Positions 1 through 8,605 of a stretch of 8,605 bases of DNA are shown here, piece by piece (the stretch's first letter is position 1; each line of letters starts with the position of its first letter). Under the pieces are notes generated by a model. It was not told where the DNA came from, ran no database searches, and saw only the letters and a list, made by a program, of their open reading frames with translations. Source of the DNA: Chthoniobacterales bacterium (GTDB lineage: Bacteria; Verrucomicrobiota; Verrucomicrobiae; Chthoniobacterales; UBA10450); NCBI GenBank assembly GCA_003244125.1, contig QHBL01000307.1:1223-9827 (forward strand), read 5' to 3'. The translations under genes and the position numbers were made by a program.

Positions 1-3582
<3,582 letters not shown>

Positions 3583-3584
3583 CA

Positions 3585-3671
3585 CTGTCATGTCGAGCGA
3601 AGCCGAGACATCTCTAATCATTTCTCTCGGAGGAATAGCTAAAGATTCCTCCACTTCGGTCGGAATGACAG
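3585..3671. repeat. REP-like inverted doublet in the rpoB-rpoC gap
   Basis: Two 29-nt arms, 3585-3613 and 3643-3671, are inverted copies of each other with 22 of 29 positions matching. The outermost 7 bp (CTGTCAT/ATGACAG) are perfect, and 29 nt lie between the arms. Each arm can also fold alone: ATGTC (3590-3594) pairs with GACAT (3607-3611), and ATTCC (3645-3649) pairs with GGAAT (3662-3666). Six of the seven arm differences are paired changes that keep these small hairpins. The core (CTGTCAT..CGA.CGAAG) resembles short palindromic repeats I recall as common between genes in soil Acidobacteria, Verrucomicrobiota and Chloroflexi; I could not check this. The element begins two bases after the rpoB stop. 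It has no T-tract, so it is not a classical terminator, although the RNA hairpin could affect mRNA stability or readthrough into rpoC. Confidence 0.8.
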
Positions 3672-3732
3672 GAGACCAGTCCAAGCCGTGTGGGTTAGGT
3701 TAATTTTAGTAGCTAACGATAAATAATTACAG
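3672..3732 (+). promoter_or_regulatory. AT-rich rpoC leader without a clear Shine-Dalgarno
   Basis: These 61 nt separate the REP doublet from the rpoC ATG. The last 35 or so are markedly AT-rich (for example TAATTTTAG and GATAAATAATTA) against GC-rich surroundings. No GGAGG-like site lies within 5-12 nt of the ATG; the nearest purine-rich SD-like string (GGAGG, 3629-3633) is about 100 nt upstream inside the repeat. Translation therefore probably relies on an unstructured AT-rich leader or on coupling. A -10-like GATAAAT is present, but I see no convincing -35 partner, so a separate rpoC promoter is only a possibility. Confidence 0.3.
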
Positions 3733-6700
3733 ATGAACGAACATTCCTGGCGGGAGTTAGTAGGTGAAGAGAGAGCGGTTGGTTTCGATCAGGTCGCGAT
3801 TGGCGTGGCTTCGAGCGACACCATGCGCTCATGGAGCAAAGGTGAAGTAAAGAATCCGGAGACGATTAACTATCGAACCTTCAAGCCGGAGAAGGGCGGA
3901 CTATTTTGCGAGCGCATCTTCGGTCCTACTCGCGACTGGGAGTGCTCCTGCGGAAAATACAAGCGAATCAAGCATAAAGGCGTTATCTGCGACCGTTGCG
4001 GTGTGGAAGTGACGCTGGCGCGGGTGCGCCGCGAGCGGATGGGTCACATCGAGCTGGCTGTGCCGGTCTCACACATCTGGTTCTACAAATGCATGCCCTC
4101 GCGACTTGGACTTATGCTCGACATGAGCGCGCGGCAACTTGAGCGCGTCATCTATTATGAAGACTACATTGTCGTTGATCCCGGCCAGACGCCGCTGCAA
4201 AAGACGCAGCTGCTTAACGAGGTAGAGTTCCGCGAAGCTCAGGAGCAATACGGCGAAGGTTTTACCGCTGGCATGGGCGCGGAGGCAGTCAAGAAACTGC
4301 TTGCTGAGATTGATCTGCACAAGCTCAACAAGGAGCTGGAACAGGCGATGGGTAACACCAAGAGCAAGCAGATTCGCAAGAAGCTCGCGAAGCGCCTGAA
4401 GCTGGTTCAGGGTTTCATATCTTCTCACGCCCGCCCCGAGTGGATGGTGCTGGAAGTTCTTCCGGTCATTCCTCCTGATCTGCGCCCGCTCGTTCCTCTC
4501 GAAGGCGGAAGGTTTGCTACTTCCGATCTGAACGATCTCTATCGCCGCGTCATTAACCGGAACAACAGGTTGAAGAACCTTCTCCAGCTAAAAACGCCGG
4601 ACGTAATTATCCGCAACGAGAAGCGCATGCTTCAGGAAGCAGTCGATGCTTTGTTCGATAACGGCCGTCATGGTCGCGCCGTGACCGGCGCTGGTAATCG
4701 CCCGCTGAAGTCACTCAGTGACATGCTCAAGGGTAAAGGCGGTCGTTTCCGCCAGAACTTGTTAGGTAAGCGCGTTGACTACTCGGGTCGCTCCGTCATC
4801 GTAATAGGCCCGGAGCTAAAGCTGCACCAGTGCGGTTTGCCCAAGAAGATGGCGCTGGTGTTGTTCGAGCCGTTCATCATCCGCCGCCTGAAAGATCTCG
4901 GCTATGTGCACACGGTGCGCAGCGCGAAGAAGATGATCGAGCGCCAGACACCGGAAGTGTGGGACATTCTCGATGAGGTTACTCGTGGACATCCAGTCCT
5001 GCTCAACCGGGCGCCGACTTTGCATCGCCTTTCCATTCAGGCTTTCGAACCGCAGTTGATCGAAGGCGAAGCGATTCGTATTCATCCCCTGGTTTGCACG
5101 GCCTACAATGCTGACTTCGATGGCGATCAGATGGCGGTGCACGTTCCGCTGTCGGTCGAAGCTCAGATGGAAGCGCGCATGCTGATGCTCGCGCCGAATA
5201 ACATCTTTTCCCCTTCGAGCGGAAAGCCAATCACCACGCCGTCGCAGGACATCACACTTGGCTGTTATTACCTGACGCAGAACCCGCGGCGTGCGGCGGG
5301 TAGTGATGCCGACTCACGGTTGCCCTTGTTCTCCGAAGCGGTCGAGGTCGAGTTCGCCATGTCGGAAGGTTCGGTTAAAACTCATGACCGCATTCGTTTT
5401 AGGAATCCGGATTTCGGCCGCGATACCATCTATGGCAACAAGGATGCGCGCGTGATGGAGACCACCGCGGGCCGCGTTATCTTCAATCAGATATGGCCCA
5501 AGAACATGGGCTTCTTCAACAAGGCTGCGGGTAAGAAGCAGCTTAGCGATATTATCTGGCGTTGCTATCAGGTTGCGGGACAAGAGGGAACTGTGGAGAC
5601 ACTCGACAAACTCAAGGAACTCGGTTTCCGCGAAGCTACCAAGGCTGGCGTCTCCATCGGTATTTCGGATATGATTATTCCGAAAGAGAAGCAGATCGAG
5701 CTAGATAACGCCTACAAGCAAATCAAGACGGTCGAGCAGCAGTACCGCAAAGGCATCATCACCGATGGCGAGCGTTACAACAAGATCATCGATATTTGGA
5801 CACATGCCGGTGACGAGATTTCCAATGTCATGTTCCGCACCCTCGAACACAACGACGGACGCAAGGAGCTGAACCCGGTTTATCTCATGGTGGACTCGGG
5901 CGCCCGTGGCAACCGTCAACAGGTGCGCCAGCTCGCAGGTATGCGCGGTTTGATGGCGAAGCCGAGCGGCGAAATTATCGAGCGACCGATTACTTCTAAC
6001 TTTCGTGAAGGTTTAAGTGTGTTGGAGTATTTCATCTCCACTCACGGCGCGCGGAAAGGTCTGGCCGATACCGCCCTTAAGACAGCGGACTCGGGTTACC
6101 TCACCCGCAAGCTGGTCGATGCGGCGCAGGATGTGATTATCAACGAGCCGGATTGCGGTACGGTGAATGGGATCACGGTTCGTTCTATCTACGAGGGCGA
6201 CGAGGAAGTCGTTGATCTCGGCCAGCGTATTATCGGCCGGGTGAGCTGCGAGACGATTGCTGATCCAGTCGAAAAGAAGAAGAAAATAGTTAAAGCTAAC
6301 CAGCTTATCGACGAAAAAATTGCGGCGGACTTGCAGCGCATCGGAGTTGAGAGTTTGAAGATTCGCTCAGTGCTGACTTGTGAATGTGGTCGCGGTGTCT
6401 GTGCAATGTGCTACGGACGCAACCTTGCCACCGGGCAATTCGTCAAGCTCGGCGAAGCGGTCGGAATTATTGCGGCGCAATCCATTGGCGAACCTGGAAC
6501 GCAGCTAACGATGCGTACGTTCCACATCGGCGGAACGGCGAGCCAGACGTTTAAGCAGCCTATTATCAAAGCTAAGAACGACGGCCGGATTCAGTTTAAT
6601 GATCTGCGCACGGTGCAAGCGCTCGACGGCAGCTGGATTGTGCTGAACAAGAACGGCTCCATCGGCGTGCACAACGCGGAAGGTCGCGAGCTGGAACGTT

Positions 6701-7857
6701 ACAACGTGGTCATCGGCTCGGTCGTCTCGAAAGCAGACGGCGCCGAAGTAAAGAAGGGCGAAACCTTCGTGCAATGGGATCCATATAACGTGCCGATTCT
6801 GACCGACAAGTCTGGTAAGATCGAGTTCCGTGACATGATTGCGGGCGTGACCATCAAACGCGACGTTGACGAAGCGACTGGCCTGATGGGGACAGTGATC
6901 ATCGAGCATAAGGAAGATTTGCATCCACAGATCGTGGTCGTGGGCGAGAAGAAGGAAGTGCTCGCGAGCTACTCGATTCCCGCGGGCGCGCACGTCGTAG
7001 TGGAAGAAGGTGACAAAATTCGCGCCGGGGCGTTGTTGGCGAAGACACCGCGAAAGGTGGCGAAAACGAAAGATATCACCGGCGGCCTGCCGCGCGTAGC
7101 TGAACTCTTCGAGGCGCGGCGCCCGAAGGATGCGGCTGAGATCGCCAAGATCGATGGCATCGTCGAGATGGGCGGAACTGTTCGCGGTAAACGGCGACTT
7201 ATCTTGAAGGACGTTGATACAGCCTCCGAAGAAGAGCATCTCATTCCGCTAACAAAACACATCATCGTCTTTAAGGGCGACTTCGTGCGCAAAGGTCAAC
7301 AGCTGACCGAAGGTCCGGTGGTGCCGCACGAAATTCTCGAGGTCTGCGGGCCGCAGGATTTACAGGAACACTTGGTTAACGAGGTGCAGGAGGTTTACCG
7401 GCTGCAAGGCGTGGAGATTAACGACAAGCACATCGAGATCATCGTGCGGCAGATGTTGCGCAAGGTGAAGATCACCGATCCAGGCGACACCTCGCTGCTC
7501 TGGGGTGACCAGGTGGATAAGCTCGAGTTCGAGAACGAGAACAAGCGCGTGACCGAACAAGGCGGCAAGCCCGCGGAAGCCGTGCCGGTATTGCTCGGAA
7601 TCACGAAAGCTTCGCTTGAAACGGATAGCTTTATCTCCGCGGCATCATTCCAGGATACTACGCGTGTGCTCACTGAAGCGGCGACACTCGGCAAGGTGGA
7701 CAAGTTGCGCGGGTTTAAGGAAAACGTGATCATGGGTCACCTTATTCCGGCGGGAACTGGCTTCCCGAAACATCGCGAGATTCGGCTAATCGAGAAAGGT
7801 GAGCCGATCGGCGCGCCCGTGATGGAGGACGCGGAGCCACAGCCGGCTATCGGCTAA
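3733..7857 (+). CDS. rpoC: RNA polymerase beta' subunit RpoC, complete
   Basis: Beta' subunit of RNA polymerase, carrying the catalytic magnesium site; 1374 aa against 1407 in E. coli, colinear end to end. Visible elements in order: N-terminal zinc finger, Cys 71, 73, 86 and 89; clamp helices with the sigma-binding region, about 262-307; active-site NADFDGDQ at 459-466, with metal-binding Asp 461, 463 and 465; bridge helix about 760-793 ([17 protein letters not shown]); second zinc site, Cys 808, 883, 890 and 893, with an extra Cys 885; trigger loop [16 protein letters not shown] at 919-934, with the catalytic-loop His 931. An SI3-like insertion of about 175 residues follows, before the DITGGLPRV return at about 1114-1122. 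The ATG at 3733 gives a normal N-terminus and an alignment ([18 protein letters not shown]) matching the family, though no Shine-Dalgarno precedes it. The stop is TAA. No frameshift or missing key residue is seen. Confidence 0.99.
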   Translation: MNEHSWRELVGEERAVGFDQVAIGVASSDTMRSWSKGEVKNPETINYRTFKPEKGGLFCERIFGPTRDWECSCGKYKRIKHKGVICDRCGVEVTLARVRRERMGHIELAVPVSHIWFYKCMPSRLGLMLDMSARQLERVIYYEDYIVVDPGQTPLQKTQLLNEVEFREAQEQYGEGFTAGMGAEAVKKLLAEIDLHKLNKELEQAMGNTKSKQIRKKLAKRLKLVQGFISSHARPEWMVLEVLPVIPPDLRPLVPLEGGRFATSDLNDLYRRVINRNNRLKNLLQLKTPDVIIRNEKRMLQEAVDALFDNGRHGRAVTGAGNRPLKSLSDMLKGKGGRFRQNLLGKRVDYSGRSVIVIGPELKLHQCGLPKKMALVLFEPFIIRRLKDLGYVHTVRSAKKMIERQTPEVWDILDEVTRGHPVLLNRAPTLHRLSIQAFEPQLIEGEAIRIHPLVCTAYNADFDGDQMAVHVPLSVEAQMEARMLMLAPNNIFSPSSGKPITTPSQDITLGCYYLTQNPRRAAGSDADSRLPLFSEAVEVEFAMSEGSVKTHDRIRFRNPDFGRDTIYGNKDARVMETTAGRVIFNQIWPKNMGFFNKAAGKKQLSDIIWRCYQVAGQEGTVETLDKLKELGFREATKAGVSIGISDMIIPKEKQIELDNAYKQIKTVEQQYRKGIITDGERYNKIIDIWTHAGDEISNVMFRTLEHNDGRKELNPVYLMVDSGARGNRQQVRQLAGMRGLMAKPSGEIIERPITSNFREGLSVLEYFISTHGARKGLADTALKTADSGYLTRKLVDAAQDVIINEPDCGTVNGITVRSIYEGDEEVVDLGQRIIGRVSCETIADPVEKKKKIVKANQLIDEKIAADLQRIGVESLKIRSVLTCECGRGVCAMCYGRNLATGQFVKLGEAVGIIAAQSIGEPGTQLTMRTFHIGGTASQTFKQPIIKAKNDGRIQFNDLRTVQALDGSWIVLNKNGSIGVHNAEGRELERYNVVIGSVVSKADGAEVKKGETFVQWDPYNVPILTDKSGKIEFRDMIAGVTIKRDVDEATGLMGTVIIEHKEDLHPQIVVVGEKKEVLASYSIPAGAHVVVEEGDKIRAGALLAKTPRKVAKTKDITGGLPRVAELFEARRPKDAAEIAKIDGIVEMGGTVRGKRRLILKDVDTASEEEHLIPLTKHIIVFKGDFVRKGQQLTEGPVVPHEILEVCGPQDLQEHLVNEVQEVYRLQGVEINDKHIEIIVRQMLRKVKITDPGDTSLLWGDQVDKLEFENENKRVTEQGGKPAEAVPVLLGITKASLETDSFISAASFQDTTRVLTEAATLGKVDKLRGFKENVIMGHLIPAGTGFPKHREIRLIEKGEPIGAPVMEDAEPQPAIG

Positions 7858-7891
7858 TCGTGAAGTGATGGCGTAACGGCGGTGGAGTGAT

Positions 7892-7915
7892 GGGCGGTGC
7901 TTTTAGGCACTGCTC
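7892..7915 (+). other. Short hairpin between rpoC and the adenosyltransferase gene
   Basis: Bases 7892-7900 pair with 7907-7915 (9 bp including two G-U wobbles, 6-nt loop TTTTAG). The core GCGGTGC/GCACTGC is 7 bp with one wobble. No T-run follows, so it is not a standard intrinsic terminator. It overlaps the upstream in-frame start candidates (GTG 7887, ATG 7890) and would tend to occlude them in mRNA, which favours the ATG at 7944. It may be chance. Confidence 0.35.
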
Positions 7916-7943
7916 CGATCCTGCAGCGCTCCGGCATTCCCTG

Positions 7944-8480
7944 ATGTCGATCGCGACCAAAACGGGCGACAAAGGCGAGACCTCGCTCATGTATGGGCGG
8001 CGCGTGCCTAAGACGCATGAGCGGGTGGAAGCTTGCGGTTCCATTGATGAGTTGAATAGCGCTCTCGGGCTGGCGCGCGCCGCCGCTACCGACAAGTTGA
8101 CGCGCGAAAAAGTTCGATCGATCCAGCTAGAGCTAATCACGGTGATGGGTGAGCTAGCGACAGTCCCGGAAGATTTGCCGCGGTATGAAAAGGATGGATT
8201 CATTATTACAACGAGCGCGATGACCGATCGGGTGACTGCGCTGATCGACGAAATCGAGCGCGCCGATGAAATGAAGTTCAACGACTGGGTTGTGCCCGGC
8301 GCTTCAATGGAATCCGCTGCGCTGGACCTGGCGCGCACGGCTTGCCGGCGCGCGGAGCGGTGCGTCGCTGCCTTAACGGATACGAACCCAGAGATCCTGC
8401 GCTATCTTAACCGGCTTTCCGATCTTTGCTGGCTGCTCGCCCGCCAAAGTGAGAAGCGGTCAGGGCAGGGCGGTTCTTGA
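7944..8480 (+). CDS. pduO: PduO/MMAB-type cob(I)alamin (corrinoid) adenosyltransferase
   Basis: Cytoplasmic ATP:cob(I)alamin adenosyltransferase; it transfers adenosyl from ATP to the cobalt of Co(I) corrinoid, completing or salvaging coenzyme B12. The 178-aa product has the family's size and layout: N-terminal ATP loop TKTGDKGETSL (5-15); GSIDELNSALG (32-42) with Asp35; PGASMESAALDLARTACRRAER (118-139), including Arg131 and Arg135, matching Arg128 and Arg132 of Lactobacillus reuteri PduO; and the closing helix NPEILRYLNRLSDLCWLLAR (148-167). No signal peptide or membrane segment is seen. I chose ATG 7944 because family members begin a few residues before TxTGD. In-frame GTG 7887 and ATG 7890 would add 18-19 unconserved residues and sit against a hairpin; neither start has a well-spaced Shine-Dalgarno. 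The aromatic residue expected before the PG motif (Phe112 in L. reuteri) appears as Trp115. No cobalamin riboswitch fits in the 86-bp gap after rpoC, so readthrough from the rpo operon is plausible. The symbol denotes the family, not a propanediol operon. Confidence 0.93.
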   Translation: MSIATKTGDKGETSLMYGRRVPKTHERVEACGSIDELNSALGLARAAATDKLTREKVRSIQLELITVMGELATVPEDLPRYEKDGFIITTSAMTDRVTALIDEIERADEMKFNDWVVPGASMESAALDLARTACRRAERCVAALTDTNPEILRYLNRLSDLCWLLARQSEKRSGQGGS

Positions 8481-8512
8481 TCTCGATTCTCGAGCAGAAA
8501 TGGACGACGTGG

Positions 8513-8549
8513 AAGAAAAGAGGGTCTCGACCAGCTAGTCGCGGAGATG
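8513..8549 (-). repeat. Degenerate terminal CRISPR repeat (inferred)
   Basis: This is the 37-bp unit inferred from the 73-bp spacing to the copy at 8586. On the - strand its first half (CATCTCCGCGACT, 8549 down to 8537) holds one intact arm of the repeat hairpin. Its second half (8532 down to 8513) has drifted and keeps only the GTC core and a few matches. Loss of the 3' half is the usual pattern for the last repeat at the trailer end of an array. Confidence 0.5.
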
Positions 8550-8605
8550 CACGGTGGGCGAAAACACCCTTTCCCGCGCCGATTGGCTTCAATGGGGCCG
8601 CGACT
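8513..8605 (-). CRISPR. Probable trailer end of a CRISPR array, cut by the window edge
   Basis: The last 20 bases (8586-8605, GCTTCAATGGGGCCGCGACT) look like the start of a repeat. Its final 8 bases CCGCGACT (8598-8605) are the exact complement of AGTCGCGG at 8537-8544. Placing both on one repeat gives 37 bp with an 8-bp stem at positions 13-20 and 25-32 and a 4-nt loop. Copy 1 is then 8513-8549, the spacer 8550-8585 (36 nt), and copy 2 starts at 8586; the 73-bp period is typical of CRISPR. Copy 1 matches copy 2 at only 10 of 20 shared positions, so its left half is decayed. On the - strand the repeat would end in ATTGAAGC, like the ATTGAAA(C/G) ends of many type I and III repeats. This makes 8513 the trailer side and puts the leader to the right, outside the window. 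I recall similar CTTCAATGGGGCCGCGAC...GTCGCGGAGATG repeats, unverified. Only one partial and one degenerate copy are visible, and no cas gene is seen. Confidence 0.62.

Noticed and set aside
3585..3671. Rho-independent terminator after rpoB
   Set aside because: The hairpin has no following T-tract, the stem is interrupted by mismatches, and termination here would cut off rpoC.
6505..7239. 244-aa minus-strand ORF
   Set aside because: It is antisense to the rpoC trigger-loop/SI3 region, with no family resemblance; the plus-strand rpoC frame is beyond doubt.
7858..7943. Cobalamin riboswitch upstream of the adenosyltransferase
   Set aside because: The gap is only 86 nt, well below the usual riboswitch size, and no B12-box-like sequence is seen.
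8500..8538. Tiny plus-strand ORF (12 aa, MDDVEEKRVSTS)
   Set aside because: It has no ribosome-binding site, overlaps the inferred terminal repeat, and is too short to support.
8407..8592. 61-aa minus-strand ORF at the right edge
   Set aside because: It overlaps the end of the adenosyltransferase gene and runs through the inferred CRISPR repeat and spacer; it is a repeat-derived artefact.

Overview
The window shows the 3' part of an RNA polymerase operon followed by two accessory items. From left to right: rpoB (1-3582, 5' end outside the window); a 150-bp rpoB-rpoC gap holding a REP-like inverted doublet (3585-3671) and an AT-rich leader; complete rpoC (3733-7857, 1374 aa); an 86-bp gap with a small hairpin; a PduO-type cob(I)alamin adenosyltransferase (7944-8480); and, in the last 93 bases, what looks like the edge of a CRISPR array (8513-8605) that continues past the window. 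All protein genes are on the + strand.

The organism is a diderm bacterium. RpoC carries the large trigger-loop insertion (SI3-like) seen in Proteobacteria, the PVC group, Bacteroidetes and relatives, and RpoB carries a charged, coiled-coil SI2-like insertion. The style of the adenosyltransferase N-terminus (MSIATKTGD...LMYGRR) and the type of intergenic repeat recall soil Verrucomicrobiota. That placement rests on memory of sequences and is only moderately secure. Coding sequence is fairly GC-rich, and the short leader just before rpoC is distinctly AT-rich.

rpoB and rpoC encode the beta and beta' subunits, which together form the catalytic core of RNA polymerase. All catalytic signatures are intact, and the rifampicin pocket looks like the sensitive type. 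The adenosyltransferase makes coenzyme B12 from cob(I)alamin and ATP and has no evident functional tie to transcription. Its place after rpoC, where rpsL-rpsG-fusA often lies in other bacteria, is a local rearrangement.

The part least like a housekeeping locus is the right edge. A truncated repeat copy at 8586-8605 and a half-degenerate copy at 8513-8549 are 73 bp apart and contribute the two complementary 8-bp arms of one repeat hairpin. This fits a 37-bp repeat and a 36-bp spacer at the trailer end of an array read on the - strand. Any cas genes would lie outside the window. The second item of interest is the REP doublet between rpoB and rpoC: its two arms differ at seven positions, and six of those form three compensatory base-pair changes.
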